A stretch of 64,000 nucleotides of DNA, taken from Gordius sp. MW1 (taxonomy: Eukaryota > Nematomorpha > Gordioida > Gordea > Gordiidae). A model generated the notes under the pieces. That model ran no database searches, was not told the DNA's origin, and worked only from the letters and a program-made list of their open reading frames with translations. Every line of letters starts with the position of its first letter. Within the stretch, counting starts at the first letter, position 1. Location: positions 13,150,501 through 13,214,500 of the forward strand of contig OZ038528.1 of NCBI GenBank assembly GCA_964036665.1. Reading direction: 5' to 3'. The position numbers and the translations under genes are program-made. Below are positions 29,359 through 45,189 of the stretch, piece by piece.

Positions 29359-29554
29359 TTCGTTGGTTGAGTTAAATTAGGAGTAAAATTAAAATGGCGG
29401 TGGACGCGGGTTTTAAATTTTATATATATTTACTCGTCGATTTAACAACGAGAATAACATTCAACCAATAGAAAGAGGGTAAAGTGAGCGCAATTGCGCC
29501 TAAATAACACTTGCGAGCGCGGAAGGATAAAAGCGTTACCGTAACCGTACACAT
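29359..29554 (-). promoter_or_regulatory. H2B promoter, unit 6
   Basis: As at 3270-3465. Confidence 0.72.
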
Positions 29555-31846
29555 AAATGGAGGCAACAAATAATAATAATGCCGACGTCTGATGGGCAAT
29601 ACTGTTTCCCTCACCAAATAAACATTTGGCTAAAGGTCCGGAATAATTTTTTAACTCCGCATTTTTATTAAATTGGGCTTAATTTTGAACTTTAAGGCAA
29701 ATTTTACATTCAAAATTTACTTTAACATCAAAATCAGAATTAAATTTCATGATTATATCGGTATTTAATTCAAAACGAGGAGGATGTGATTGAAAATTAG
29801 AGAATCACTACATTTTATTTAATTATTTTTTTTTGGTAATAATTTAACTAAAATCACACATTTGTAGTTAATGGTGTATAATAGTTGTAAATGTTTTTTG
29901 TATTACTTATCATAATAATTTTAGGCTATTCTAGCTGATTATTTTTAAAATAAATGAGAATACTATTCGTAATATTTAAGCAAATTATTAACGAAAGAAA
30001 GGAAGGGTTTAAGTTAAAAGCTATATGATTTAAACAATATTTATAAGGTTTGTTATTTAGGATATGCCTGCCCGAGACCCTACTAATTATGCCATGGGGG
30101 TTAGGACCACGTTTTTGTAAATTCGCAGAATTTGGATAAAATAATCACATTCTCAAGGGTCAAGTCTGGGTTATTTAATCGGATCAAATAAAATAATTAG
30201 ATTTGAATTTCTTCTATCAAAAATACCTTTACATGTATATTCGCAATGAGTTTGGATTAAATAATCTTTTATTAGGGGTCAGATCAAATTGTAAAAAATC
30301 CGTTTAATAGTTAAGAATTGAATTTTTGGAGAGTAATAATAATGTTTGCATTATAATGCTTGGCGCGATACGAATGGTTATATACCAAAAAAAAATTAAA
30401 ACTATTTCAAAATATTTAATTTTTTGAATTATTTTGTTAAATGGTAAATATTTATGATGAGTGTGTAACGATAGCGGTTGAATTTTTTAATTCATAGTAC
30501 TGATAATAGGAAATCTTCATGAAAAGATAGGAACTGCGTTGAGAAAAAATTGATCCTAAACTAATGTTGGGTGAACACCGAGTTTCTGATCTAAAATAGT
30601 GTCAAATTTTGCTCTAAACACCGGGAGTTTCAACTATTATTTTATAAATACCCCGAAAGAACTCGTGCTTTCATATTTATTAGTATTTTGAGTCCATTGG
30701 AACAATAAAATTTTTAACCATATATAATTGAAGCATAAATTGAAGAAAATTTGCCGTATACATTTATAAGAGAAAAAAGGTTGTCGGTGTCAAAAGATAT
30801 GATTATAAGAAGCATATTTCGCGCTGGTTATTTGAGATAGTTTATTTTAAGCAATACTATTTTAAAATCAAAAACAAAAAAGTCTAATAAATAATTAAGT
30901 GACGGCTACTTTTCACTAGGCGTTTTTAAGTTAAAGTCACATCTAAGAAGATGCCTAAATTTTTGAGTCAAAACCCAAATGATTTAATTAGTTTTATAGA
31001 TTTAGATGATATATCTAAAAATGGGCGTCCACTAAGGGCTGTCTGGAAGGATTTATACACATGACGTACTAGGTTAAACATCTCTTAAAAAATATGAAAT
31101 AAACCCATATTTATCCAAAATGGAGTATTTTGTGTCAAAATTATAACAAATATCTTTGAATAAAATTAACATATTTTCGAGAAGTTTTTTCAAATTCGTG
31201 AGAAAAAGTGTGAGACAGGGCGAATATGGCTTAAGATTTTCACAATATAGATAAGGCTTGAAGCATCTTATTTTTTAGAGTTTGTAAACATGGGCGTATC
31301 CAGCATTGGAATTATAGGGGAGCAATAAGGATTTAAGGGGCCAAATGATAATCTCTCGAAATGTTTATGGATTTACAAAACCTAATTCAACTCTGCTTAC
31401 ATGCTCAAACACAATTTCACCTATTTATTTAAAACATTCCTTTTTATGAGAAAGTGTATGAATAATTATTTTTTTATAAAACGTGATAGTAGAAAGTTTT
31501 AAAAGATTAAAATGGTCATCACTTAGGCAACTTACGTGAAGCTGGTCTAAATTGTAATTTTAAAGTGGAATTCAGGTTTTATAACCTTGGTTTTTGAATT
31601 ACTCATGGACTATTTAGTAATTATTATTATCTAATTAGCGGAACTATTTCACTTATTTAACTAGAAAATTAGTATAAAAACTGTTTGTTAAGCGTTTAGT
31701 CAATTAACTTTGCGCAACAATGACGTGACATTAGACCTTTAATAAGATATTAATTGCTATTGTTATTTATACAAACATGTTTATTCCACCAAATATAATG
31801 TAATAAATTAAAGGTATGTGCTAATTTCTTCAAAATAATATAGGGT

Positions 31847-31862
31847 AGCCCTGAAAAGGGCT
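31847..31862 (-). terminator. Histone 3' stem-loop of H4, unit 7
   Basis: Perfect stem and loop. Confidence 0.95.
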
Positions 31863-31896
31863 GTTGGGTGTTAGTTTTTGGGAAGGTGGGAAATGT

Positions 31897-32442
<546 letters not shown>

Positions 32443-32817
32443 ATGACTGGCCGTGGTAAAGGTGGTAAAATAAAGGGGAAGGCAAAGAGTCGTTCTAGTC
32501 GCGCCGGCCTCCAGTTTCCCGTCGGTCGTATTCACCGTCTACTGAGGAAGGGCAACTACGCTAGCCGTGTCGGAGCTGGGGCTCCCGTCTATTTAGCTGC
32601 CGTGATGGAATACCTCGCCGCCGAAGTATTAGAATTAGCTGGCAACGCGGCTCGTGACAACAAAAAGACCAGGATCATTCCTCGTCACTTACAGTTAGCT
32701 ATCAGGAACGATGAGGAGTTGAATAAATTGCTCTCGGGCGTTACCATCGCTCAAGGTGGCGTTTTACCCAATATTCAAAGTATTCTCCTGCCCAAGAAAT
32801 CCGAGACCAAAGCCTAA
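32443..32817 (+). CDS. H2A: Histone H2A, unit 7
   Basis: Intact, 124 codons, protein unchanged. Confidence 0.99.
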   Translation: MTGRGKGGKIKGKAKSRSSRAGLQFPVGRIHRLLRKGNYASRVGAGAPVYLAAVMEYLAAEVLELAGNAARDNKKTRIIPRHLQLAIRNDEELNKLLSGVTIAQGGVLPNIQSILLPKKSETKA

Positions 32818-32843
32818 TAGCTTACTCTCCAACAACACCCAAC

Positions 32844-32859
32844 GGCCCTTTTCAGGGCC
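32844..32859 (+). terminator. Histone 3' stem-loop of H2A, unit 7
   Basis: Canonical stem-loop and downstream purines. Confidence 0.96.
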
Positions 32860-34160
32860 ACCCATACTTTATGGAAGAAACAGCTACTGATATTTAATAT
32901 ACATATTTTTGAATTATTTGTTCTAACGTGACTCATGTCTTAATTAGTTCATGAAATATAATAGCTTACTTTTCCAGTTATACAAGTAAAGTAAACTTTG
33001 AGCAAAATATGAATTTCTTAAACACTTAATAAAAACAGAAAATAAGAGTATAACTATAACTGTATTAAAAATAAACACATAATCTGTAAAAATAACAAAC
33101 TGGTGCATAATTATCTATTGATATTGGGAATTCAATGTCTCAGATTTAAATTTTATCATTTTTTAAAATTTTCATTTACCTCCATTTTAAGGACATTAAA
33201 AATTTTCCCTAACATTCATTTTAATTACACTAAATTTTTTTTATCCTTATTCATTTTAGCACCCTGTAGGTTAGGTGGTTAAAATTACTGTACAAAGTTA
33301 GTTTGATTATTTCCGTAGCTCAATAAAATTTATAGTAGAACATCTCTGCAAAACATGGCTTGATTTTATCAAACAGCTTTAAAAATACAATAGTTTTATA
33401 TGCCCGGGGCGGGACCCACCTTCCACAACATGAAATTTTTATTCATTAATATATGTTTAAACACCATTCTAAACCTATTTGTTACCAAGTGGTCCTGAAT
33501 AAATAAACATTAAAAATTGGCATATGGAGTTTTTACAATTTAGTATAAAAGCCAGGAATTTACAAATCATGAAATCAGAGCTTATATTACCAAAATCAAT
33601 TCACAAAGTTGCTCAATTTAAACTTTTTCTTTTTAATCCATTATAATTCTATCTCCATAGCTCTGTAAAACTTGATTTTAAATATAGATTTTTTTGTCTT
33701 AAGAAATAAATGGCCAAAAAGCCCTAAATTTTGGTCAAGTCCATTTTTTCTTCAAAATTGCCTTTTATAGGATCTATAACAACTTATCTTTCAAATCATG
33801 CCATTAAAAAATTTTTTAGGAAGCCATATCTGGTAATAGGGTAGAATTCTGCACTTATTATGGATGCAAAATTATTAACCAAATTAAGATATCAAATTTA
33901 GAAAAGTTTATATTATAAAACAACCAAGTCATGACTATTGAATGTTTGGGGTCATCATGAGCCCCATTATCATCAGTGTTGTCACTTAAGTTTTGATTAA
34001 AAATCATTTGAAGAATTAAACATTTAAAAATTTTACTTATCGTTAATGTTACTTATAGATTTATAACTGATGTATTCAAATGCATAGCAAATAATGTTAA
34101 TTATAAGAATTTATTCAAGATGGGTAAAAGTTACACTAATTTCTTCTGTATAGTTTGGGT

Positions 34161-34176
34161 AGCCCTGAAAAGGGCT
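34161..34176 (-). terminator. Histone 3' stem-loop of H2B, unit 7
   Basis: Perfect stem and loop, minus strand. Confidence 0.95.
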
Positions 34177-34209
34177 GTTGGGTGTTGGTTTAGCTACGAG
34201 CGCAGCTTT

Positions 34210-34575
34210 TCACTTCGAACTGGTATATTTGGTGACAGCTTTGGTGCCTTCGCTGACGGCATGTTTAGCCAATTCTCCCGGCAACAACAACCTCACTGCA
34301 GTTTGTATTTCTCGACTCGAGATGGTGGACCTTTTGTTGTAGTGAGCCAAACGAGATGCTTCGGCAGCTATCCTCTCGAACAGATCGTTCACGAAGGAGT
34401 TCATGATAGACATGGCCTTGCTAGAGATACCGGTGTCGGGGTGGACCTGCTTCAAAACTTTGTAAATGTAGATACCGTAGGATTCTCTTCTAGATTTCCT
34501 CCTTTTTTTGTCGGTTTTAGATGTCTTCGGCTTGCTCGTCTTTTTCACGGCTTTTCCACTCGGTTTAGGGGGCAT
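34210..34575 (-). CDS. H2B: Histone H2B, unit 7
   Basis: Intact, 121 codons, protein unchanged. Confidence 0.99.
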   Translation of the reverse strand: MPPKPSGKAVKKTSKPKTSKTDKKRRKSRRESYGIYIYKVLKQVHPDTGISSKAMSIMNSFVNDLFERIAAEASRLAHYNKRSTISSREIQTAVRLLLPGELAKHAVSEGTKAVTKYTSSK

Positions 34576-34771
34576 TTCGTTGGTTGAGTTAAATTAGGAG
34601 TAAAATTAAAATGGCGGTGGACGCGGGTTTTAAATTTTATATATATTTACTCGTCGATTTAACAACGAGAATAACATTCAACCAATAGAAAGAGGGTAAA
34701 GTGAGCGCAATTGCGCCTAAATAACACTTGCGAGCGCGGAAGGATAAAAGCGTTACCGTAACCGTACACAT
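34576..34771 (-). promoter_or_regulatory. H2B promoter, unit 7
   Basis: As at 3270-3465. Confidence 0.72.
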
Positions 34772-37063
34772 AAATGGAGGCAACAAATAATAATAATGCC
34801 GACGTCTGATGGGCAATACTGTTTCCCTCACCAAATAAACATTTGGCTAAAGGTCCGGAATAATTTTTTAACTCCGCATTTTTATTAAATTGGGCTTAAT
34901 TTTGAACTTTAAGGCAAATTTTACATTCAAAATTTACTTTAACATCAAAATCAGAATTAAATTTCATGATTATATCGGTATTTAATTCAAAACGAGGAGG
35001 ATGTGATTGAAAATTAGAGAATCACTACATTTTATTTAATTATTTTTTTTTGGTAATAATTTAACTAAAATCACACATTTGTAGTTAATGGTGTATAATA
35101 GTTGTAAATGTTTTTTGTATTACTTATCATAATAATTTTAGGCTATTCTAGCTGATTATTTTTAAAATAAATGAGAATACTATTCGTAATATTTAAGCAA
35201 ATTATTAACGAAAGAAAGGAAGGGTTTAAGTTAAAAGCTATATGATTTAAACAATATTTATAAGGTTTGTTATTTAGGATATGCCTGCCCGAGACCCTAC
35301 TAATTATGCCATGGGGGTTAGGACCACGTTTTTGTAAATTCGCAGAATTTGGATAAAATAATCACATTCTCAAGGGTCAAGTCTGGGTTATTTAATCGGA
35401 TCAAATAAAATAATTAGATTTGAATTTCTTCTATCAAAAATACCTTTACATGTATATTCGCAATGAGTTTGGATTAAATAATCTTTTATTAGGGGTCAGA
35501 TCAAATTGTAAAAAATCCGTTTAATAGTTAAGAATTGAATTTTTGGAGAGTAATAATAATGTTTGCATTATAATGCTTGGCGCGATACGAATGGTTATAT
35601 ACCAAAAAAAAATTAAAACTATTTCAAAATATTTAATTTTTTGAATTATTTTGTTAAATGGTAAATATTTATGATGAGTGTGTAACGATAGCGGTTGAAT
35701 TTTTTAATTCATAGTACTGATAATAGGAAATCTTCATGAAAAGATAGGAACTGCGTTGAGAAAAAATTGATCCTAAACTAATGTTGGGTGAACACCGAGT
35801 TTCTGATCTAAAATAGTGTCAAATTTTGCTCTAAACACCGGGAGTTTCAACTATTATTTTATAAATACCCCGAAAGAACTCGTGCTTTCATATTTATTAG
35901 TATTTTGAGTCCATTGGAACAATAAAATTTTTAACCATATATAATTGAAGCATAAATTGAAGAAAATTTGCCGTATACATTTATAAGAGAAAAAAGGTTG
36001 TCGGTGTCAAAAGATATGATTATAAGAAGCATATTTCGCGCTGGTTATTTGAGATAGTTTATTTTAAGCAATACTATTTTAAAATCAAAAACAAAAAAGT
36101 CTAATAAATAATTAAGTGACGGCTACTTTTCACTAGGCGTTTTTAAGTTAAAGTCACATCTAAGAAGATGCCTAAATTTTTGAGTCAAAACCCAAATGAT
36201 TTAATTAGTTTTATAGATTTAGATGATATATCTAAAAATGGGCGTCCACTAAGGGCTGTCTGGAAGGATTTATACACATGACGTACTAGGTTAAACATCT
36301 CTTAAAAAATATGAAATAAACCCATATTTATCCAAAATGGAGTATTTTGTGTCAAAATTATAACAAATATCTTTGAATAAAATTAACATATTTTCGAGAA
36401 GTTTTTTCAAATTCGTGAGAAAAAGTGTGAGACAGGGCGAATATGGCTTAAGATTTTCACAATATAGATAAGGCTTGAAGCATCTTATTTTTTAGAGTTT
36501 GTAAACATGGGCGTATCCAGCATTGGAATTATAGGGGAGCAATAAGGATTTAAGGGGCCAAATGATAATCTCTCGAAATGTTTATGGATTTACAAAACCT
36601 AATTCAACTCTGCTTACATGCTCAAACACAATTTCACCTATTTATTTAAAACATTCCTTTTTATGAGAAAGTGTATGAATAATTATTTTTTTATAAAACG
36701 TGATAGTAGAAAGTTTTAAAAGATTAAAATGGTCATCACTTAGGCAACTTACGTGAAGCTGGTCTAAATTGTAATTTTAAAGTGGAATTCAGGTTTTATA
36801 ACCTTGGTTTTTGAATTACTCATGGACTATTTAGTAATTATTATTATCTAATTAGCGGAACTATTTCACTTATTTAACTAGAAAATTAGAATAAAAACTG
36901 TTTGTTAAGCGTTTAGTCAATTAACTTTGCGCAACAATGACGTGACATTAGACCTTTAATAAGATATTAATTGCTATTGTTATTTATACAAACATGTTTA
37001 TTCCACCAAATATAATGTAATAAATTAAAGGTATGTGCTAATTTCTTCAAAATAATATAGGGT

Positions 37064-37079
37064 AGCCCTGAAAAGGGCT
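37064..37079 (-). terminator. Histone 3' stem-loop of H4, unit 8
   Basis: Perfect stem and loop. Confidence 0.95.
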
Positions 37080-37113
37080 GTTGGGTGTTAGTTTTTGGGA
37101 AGGTGGGAAATGT

Positions 37114-37658
<545 letters not shown>

Positions 37659-38033
37659 ATGACTGGCCGTGGTAAAGGTGGTAAAATAAAGGGGAAGGCA
37701 AAGAGTCGTTCTAGTCGCGCCGGCCTCCAGTTTCCCGTCGGTCGTATTCACCGTCTACTGAGGAAGGGCAACTACGCTAGCCGTGTCGGAGCTGGGGCTC
37801 CCGTCTATTTAGCTGCCGTGATGGAATACCTCGCCGCCGAAGTATTAGAATTAGCTGGCAACGCGGCTCGTGACAACAAAAAGACCAGGATCATTCCTCG
37901 TCACTTACAGTTAGCTATCAGGAACGATGAGGAGTTGAATAAATTGCTCTCGGGCGTTACCATTGCTCAAGGTGGCGTTTTACCCAATATTCAAAGTATT
38001 CTCCTGCCCAAGAAATCCGAGACCAAAGCCTAA
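37659..38033 (+). CDS. H2A: Histone H2A, unit 8
   Basis: Intact, 124 codons, protein unchanged; Ile codon ATT instead of ATC at 37962-37964. The lost C upstream puts an ATG at 37482 in frame, giving an apparent 183-codon frame. That ATG lies upstream of the TATA box, so the true start is taken as 37659, as in the other units. Confidence 0.98.
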   Translation: MTGRGKGGKIKGKAKSRSSRAGLQFPVGRIHRLLRKGNYASRVGAGAPVYLAAVMEYLAAEVLELAGNAARDNKKTRIIPRHLQLAIRNDEELNKLLSGVTIAQGGVLPNIQSILLPKKSETKA

Positions 38034-38059
38034 TAGCTTACTCTCCAACAACACCCAAC

Positions 38060-38075
38060 GGCCCTTTTCAGGGCC
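38060..38075 (+). terminator. Histone 3' stem-loop of H2A, unit 8
   Basis: Canonical stem-loop and downstream purines. Confidence 0.96.
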
Positions 38076-39369
38076 ACCCATACTTTATGGAAGAAACAGC
38101 TACTGATATTTAATATACATATTTTTGAATTATTTGTTCTAACGTGACTCATGTCTTAATTAGTTCATGAAATATAATAGCTTACTTTTCCAGTTATACA
38201 AGTAAAGTAAACTTTGAGCAAAATATGAATTTCTTAAACACTTAATAAAAACAGAAAATAAGAGTATAACTATAACTGTATTAAAAATAAACACATAATC
38301 TGTAAAAATAACAAACTGGTGCATAATTATCTATTGATATTGGGAATTCAATGTCTCAGATTTAAATTTTTTTAAAATTTTCATTTACCTCCATTTTAAG
38401 GACATTAAAAATTTTCCCTAACATTCATTTTAATTACACTAAATTTTTTTTATCCTTATTCATTTTAGCACCCTGTAGGTTAGGTGGTTAAAATTACTGT
38501 ACAAAGTTAGTTTGATTATTTCCGTAGCTCAATAAAATTTATAGTAGAACATCTCTGCAAAACATGGCTTGATTTTATCAAACAGCTTTAAAAATACAAT
38601 AGTTTTATATGCCCGGGGCGGGACCCACCTTCCACAACATGAAATTTTTATTCATTAATATATGTTTAAACACCATTCTAAACCTATTTGTTACCAAGTG
38701 GTCCTGAATAAATAAACATTAAAAATTGGCATATGGAGTTTTTACAATTTAGTATAAAAGCCAGGAATTTACAAATCATGAAATCAGAGCTTATATTACC
38801 AAAATCAATTCACAAAGTTGCTCAATTTAAACTTTTTCTTTTTAATCCATTATAATTCTATCTCCATAGCTCTGTAAAACTTGATTTTAAATATAGATTT
38901 TTTTGTCTTAAGAAATAAATGGCCAAAAAGCCCTAAATTTTGGTCAAGTCCATTTTTTCTTCAAAATTGCCTTTTATAGGATCTATAACAACTTATCTTT
39001 CAAATCATGCCATTAAAAAATTTTTTAGGAAGCCATATCTGGTAATAGGGTAGAATTCTGCACTTATTATGGATGCAAAATTATTAACCAAATTAAGATA
39101 TCAAATTTAGAAAAGTTTATATTATAAAACAACCAAGTCATGACTATTGAATGTTTGGGGTCATCATGAGCCCCATTATCATCAGTGTTGTCACTTAAGT
39201 TTTGATTAAAAATCATTTGAAGAATTAAACATTTAAAAATTTTACTTATCGTTAATGTTACTTATAGATTTATAACTGATGTATTCAAATGCATAGCAAA
39301 TAATGTTAATTATAAGAATTTATTCAAGATGGGTAAAAGTTACACTAATTTCTTCTGTATAGTTTGGGT

Positions 39370-39385
39370 AGCCCTGAAAAGGGCT
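39370..39385 (-). terminator. Histone 3' stem-loop of H2B, unit 8
   Basis: Perfect stem and loop, minus strand. Confidence 0.95.
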
Positions 39386-39418
39386 GTTGGGTGTTGGTTT
39401 AGCTACGAGCGCAGCTTT

Positions 39419-39784
39419 TCACTTCGAACTGGTATATTTGGTGACAGCTTTGGTGCCTTCGCTGACGGCATGTTTAGCCAATTCTCCCGGCAACAACAAC
39501 CTCACTGCAGTTTGTATTTCTCGACTCGAGATGGTGGACCTTTTGTTGTAGTGAGCCAAACGAGATGCTTCGGCAGCTATCCTCTCGAACAGATCGTTCA
39601 CGAAGGAGTTCATGATAGACATGGCCTTGCTAGAGATACCGGTGTCGGGGTGGACCTGCTTCAAAACTTTGTAAATGTAGATACCGTAGGATTCTCTTCT
39701 AGATTTCCTCCTTTTTTTGTCGGTTTTAGATGTCTTCGGCTTGCTCGTCTTTTTCACGGCTTTTCCACTCGGTTTAGGGGGCAT
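39419..39784 (-). CDS. H2B: Histone H2B, unit 8
   Basis: Intact, 121 codons, protein unchanged. Confidence 0.99.
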   Translation of the reverse strand: MPPKPSGKAVKKTSKPKTSKTDKKRRKSRRESYGIYIYKVLKQVHPDTGISSKAMSIMNSFVNDLFERIAAEASRLAHYNKRSTISSREIQTAVRLLLPGELAKHAVSEGTKAVTKYTSSK

Positions 39785-39980
39785 TTCGTTGGTTGAGTTA
39801 AATTAGGAGTAAAATTAAAATGGCGGTGGACGCGGGTTTTAAATTTTATATATATTTACTCGTCGATTTAACAACGAGAATAACATTCAACCAATAGAAA
39901 GAGGGTAAAGTGAGCGCAATTGCGCCTAAATAACACTTGCGAGCGCGGAAGGATAAAAGCGTTACCGTAACCGTACACAT
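39785..39980 (-). promoter_or_regulatory. H2B promoter, unit 8
   Basis: As at 3270-3465. Confidence 0.72.
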
Positions 39981-42272
39981 AAATGGAGGCAACAAATAAT
40001 AATAATGCCGACGTCTGATGGGCAATACTGTTTCCCTCACCAAATAAACATTTGGCTAAAGGTCCGGAATAATTTTTTAACTCCGCATTTTTATTAAATT
40101 GGGCTTAATTTTGAACTTTAAGGCAAATTTTACATTCAAAATTTACTTTAACATCAAAATCAGAATTAAATTTCATGATTATATCGGTATTTAATTCAAA
40201 ACGAGGAGGATGTGATTGAAAATTAGAGAATCACTACATTTTATTTAATTATTTTTTTTTGGTAATAATTTAACTAAAATCACACATTTGTAGTTAATGG
40301 TGTATAATAGTTGTAAATGTTTTTTGTATTACTTATCATAATAATTTTAGGCTATTCTAGCTGATTATTTTTAAAATAAATGAGAATACTATTCGTAATA
40401 TTTAAGCAAATTATTAACGAAAGAAAGGAAGGGTTTAAGTTAAAAGCTATATGATTTAAACAATATTTATAAGGTTTGTTATTTAGGATATGCCTGCCCG
40501 AGACCCTACTAATTATGCCATGGGGGTTAGGACCACGTTTTTGTAAATTCGCAGAATTTGGATAAAATAATCACATTCTCAAGGGTCAAGTCTGGGTTAT
40601 TTAATCGGATCAAATAAAATAATTAGATTTGAATTTCTTCTATCAAAAATACCTTTACATGTATATTCGCAATGAGTTTGGATTAAATAATCTTTTATTA
40701 GGGGTCAGATCAAATTGTAAAAAATCCGTTTAATAGTTAAGAATTGAATTTTTGGAGAGTAATAATAATGTTTGCATTATAATGCTTGGCGCGATACGAA
40801 TGGTTATATACCAAAAAAAAATTAAAACTATTTCAAAATATTTAATTTTTTGAATTATTTTGTTAAATGGTAAATATTTATGATGAGTGTGTAACGATAG
40901 CGGTTGAATTTTTTAATTCATAGTACTGATAATAGGAAATCTTCATGAAAAGATAGGAACTGCGTTGAGAAAAAATTGATCCTAAACTAATGTTGGGTGA
41001 ACACCGAGTTTCTGATCTAAAATAGTGTCAAATTTTGCTCTAAACACCGGGAGTTTCAACTATTATTTTATAAATACCCCGAAAGAACTCGTGCTTTCAT
41101 ATTTATTAGTATTTTGAGTCCATTGGAACAATAAAATTTTTAACCATATATAATTGAAGCATAAATTGAAGAAAATTTGCCGTATACATTTATAAGAGAA
41201 AAAAGGTTGTCGGTGTCAAAAGATATGATTATAAGAAGCATATTTCGCGCTGGTTATTTGAGATAGTTTATTTTAAGCAATACTATTTTAAAATCAAAAA
41301 CAAAAAAGTCTAATAAATAATTAAGTGACGGCTACTTTTCACTAGGCGTTTTTAAGTTAAAGTCACATCTAAGAAGATGCCTAAATTTTTGAGTCAAAAC
41401 CCAAATGATTTAATTAGTTTTATAGATTTAGATGATATATCTAAAAATGGGCGTCCACTAAGGGCTGTCTGGAAGGATTTATACACATGACGTACTAGGT
41501 TAAACATCTCTTAAAAAATATGAAATAAACCCATATTTATCCAAAATGGAGTATTTTGTGTCAAAATTATAACAAATATCTTTGAATAAAATTAACATAT
41601 TTTCGAGAAGTTTTTTCAAATTCGTGAGAAAAAGTGTGAGACAGGGCGAATATGGCTTAAGATTTTCACAATATAGATAAGGCTTGAAGCATCTTATTTT
41701 TTAGAGTTTGTAAACATGGGCGTATCCAGCATTGGAATTATAGGGGAGCAATAAGGATTTAAGGGGCCAAATGATAATCTCTCGAAATGTTTATGGATTT
41801 ACAAAACCTAATTCAACTCTGCTTACATGCTCAAACACAATTTCACCTATTTATTTAAAACATTCCTTTTTATGAGAAAGTGTATGAATAATTATTTTTT
41901 TATAAAACGTGATAGTAGAAAGTTTTAAAAGATTAAAATGGTCATCACTTAGGCAACTTACGTGAAGCTGGTCTAAATTGTAATTTTAAAGTGGAATTCA
42001 GGTTTTATAACCTTGGTTTTTGAATTACTCATGGACTATTTAGTAATTATTATTATCTAATTAGCGGAACTATTTCACTTATTTAACTAGAAAATTAGAA
42101 TAAAAACTGTTTGTTAAGCGTTTAGTCAATTAACTTTGCGCAACAATGACGTGACATTAGACCTTTAATAAGATATTAATTGCTATTGTTATTTATACAA
42201 ACATGTTTATTCCACCAAATATAATGTAATAAATTAAAGGTATGTGCTAATTTCTTCAAAATAATATAGGGT

Positions 42273-42288
42273 AGCCCTGAAAAGGGCT
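42273..42288 (-). terminator. Histone 3' stem-loop of H4, unit 9
   Basis: Perfect stem and loop. Confidence 0.95.
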
Positions 42289-42322
42289 GTTGGGTGTTAG
42301 TTTTTGGGAAGGTGGGAAATGT

Positions 42323-42867
<545 letters not shown>

Positions 42868-43242
42868 ATGACTGGCCGTGGTAAAGGTGGTAAAATAAAG
42901 GGGAAGGCAAAGAGTCGTTCTAGTCGCGCCGGCCTCCAGTTTCCCGTCGGTCGTATTCACCGTCTACTGAGGAAGGGCAACTACGCTAGCCGTGTCGGAG
43001 CTGGGGCTCCCGTCTATTTAGCTGCCGTGATGGAATACCTCGCCGCCGAAGTATTAGAATTAGCTGGCAACGCGGCTCGTGACAACAAAAAGACCAGGAT
43101 CATTCCTCGTCACTTACAGTTAGCTATCAGGAACGATGAGGAGTTGAATAAATTGCTCTCGGGCGTTACCATTGCTCAAGGTGGCGTTTTACCCAATATT
43201 CAAAGTATTCTCCTGCCCAAGAAATCCGAGACCAAAGCCTAA
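42868..43242 (+). CDS. H2A: Histone H2A, unit 9
   Basis: Intact, 124 codons, protein unchanged. The upstream in-frame ATG at 42691 is rejected for the same reason as in unit 8. Confidence 0.98.
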   Translation: MTGRGKGGKIKGKAKSRSSRAGLQFPVGRIHRLLRKGNYASRVGAGAPVYLAAVMEYLAAEVLELAGNAARDNKKTRIIPRHLQLAIRNDEELNKLLSGVTIAQGGVLPNIQSILLPKKSETKA

Positions 43243-43268
43243 TAGCTTACTCTCCAACAACACCCAAC

Positions 43269-43284
43269 GGCCCTTTTCAGGGCC
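43269..43284 (+). terminator. Histone 3' stem-loop of H2A, unit 9
   Basis: Canonical stem-loop and downstream purines. Confidence 0.96.
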
Positions 43285-44578
43285 ACCCATACTTTATGGA
43301 AGAAACAGCTACTGATATTTAATATACATATTTTTGAATTATTTGTTCTAACGTGACTCATGTCTTAATTAGTTCATGAAATATAATAGCTTACTTTTCC
43401 AGTTATACAAGTAAAGTAAACTTTGAGCAAAATATGAATTTCTTAAACACTTAATAAAAACAGAAAATAAGAGTATAACTATAACTGTATTAAAAATAAA
43501 CACATAATCTGTAAAAATAACAAACTGGTGCATAATTATCTATTGATATTGGGAATTCAATGTCTCAGATTTAAATTTTTTTAAAATTTTCATTTACCTC
43601 CATTTTAAGGACATTAAAAATTTTCCCTAACATTCATTTTAATTACACTAAATTTTTTTTATCCTTATTCATTTTAGCACCCTGTAGGTTAGGTGGTTAA
43701 AATTACTGTACAAAGTTAGTTTGATTATTTCCGTAGCTCAATAAAATTTATAGTAGAACATCTCTGCAAAACATGGCTTGATTTTATCAAACAGCTTTAA
43801 AAATACAATAGTTTTATATGCCCGGGGCGGGACCCACCTTCCACAACATGAAATTTTTATTCATTAATATATGTTTAAACACCATTCTAAACCTATTTGT
43901 TACCAAGTGGTCCTGAATAAATAAACATTAAAAATTGGCATATGGAGTTTTTACAATTTAGTATAAAAGCCAGGAATTTACAAATCATGAAATCAGAGCT
44001 TATATTACCAAAATCAATTCACAAAGTTGCTCAATTTAAACTTTTTCTTTTTAATCCATTATAATTCTATCTCCATAGCTCTGTAAAACTTGATTTTAAA
44101 TATAGATTTTTTTGTCTTAAGAAATAAATGGCCAAAAAGCCCTAAATTTTGGTCAAGTCCATTTTTTCTTCAAAATTGCCTTTTATAGGATCTATAACAA
44201 CTTATCTTTCAAATCATGCCATTAAAAAATTTTTTAGGAAGCCATATCTGGTAATAGGGTAGAATTCTGCACTTATTATGGATGCAAAATTATTAACCAA
44301 ATTAAGATATCAAATTTAGAAAAGTTTATATTATAAAACAACCAAGTCATGACTATTGAATGTTTGGGGTCATCATGAGCCCCATTATCATCAGTGTTGT
44401 CACTTAAGTTTTGATTAAAAATCATTTGAAGAATTAAACATTTAAAAATTTTACTTATCGTTAATGTTACTTATAGATTTATAACTGATGTATTCAAATG
44501 CATAGCAAATAATGTTAATTATAAGAATTTATTCAAGATGGGTAAAAGTTACACTAATTTCTTCTGTATAGTTTGGGT

Positions 44579-44594
44579 AGCCCTGAAAAGGGCT
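44579..44594 (-). terminator. Histone 3' stem-loop of H2B, unit 9
   Basis: Perfect stem and loop, minus strand. Confidence 0.95.
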
Positions 44595-44627
44595 GTTGGG
44601 TGTTGGTTTAGCTACGAGCGCAGCTTT

Positions 44628-44993
44628 TCACTTCGAACTGGTATATTTGGTGACAGCTTTGGTGCCTTCGCTGACGGCATGTTTAGCCAATTCTCCCGGC
44701 AACAACAACCTCACTGCAGTTTGTATTTCTCGACTCGAGATGGTGGACCTTTTGTTGTAGTGAGCCAAACGAGATGCTTCGGCAGCTATCCTCTCGAACA
44801 GATCGTTCACGAAGGAGTTCATGATAGACATGGCCTTGCTAGAGATACCGGTGTCGGGGTGGACCTGCTTCAAAACTTTGTAAATGTAGATACCGTAGGA
44901 TTCTCTTCTAGATTTCCTCCTTTTTTTGTCGGTTTTAGATGTCTTCGGCTTGCTCGTCTTTTTCACGGCTTTTCCACTCGGTTTAGGGGGCAT
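44628..44993 (-). CDS. H2B: Histone H2B, unit 9
   Basis: Intact, 121 codons, protein unchanged. The next H2B downstream in the array (unit 10) is broken. Confidence 0.99.
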   Translation of the reverse strand: MPPKPSGKAVKKTSKPKTSKTDKKRRKSRRESYGIYIYKVLKQVHPDTGISSKAMSIMNSFVNDLFERIAAEASRLAHYNKRSTISSREIQTAVRLLLPGELAKHAVSEGTKAVTKYTSSK

Positions 44994-45189
44994 TTCGTTG
45001 GTTGAGTTAAATTAGGAGTAAAATTAAAATGGCGGTGGACGCGGGTTTTAAATTTTATATATATTTACTCGTCGATTTAACAACGAGAATAACATTCAAC
45101 CAATAGAAAGAGGGTAAAGTGAGCGCAATTGCGCCTAAATAACACTTGCGAGCGCGGAAGGATAAAAGCGTTACCGTAACCGTACACAT
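44994..45189 (-). promoter_or_regulatory. H2B promoter, unit 9
   Basis: As at 3270-3465. Confidence 0.72.
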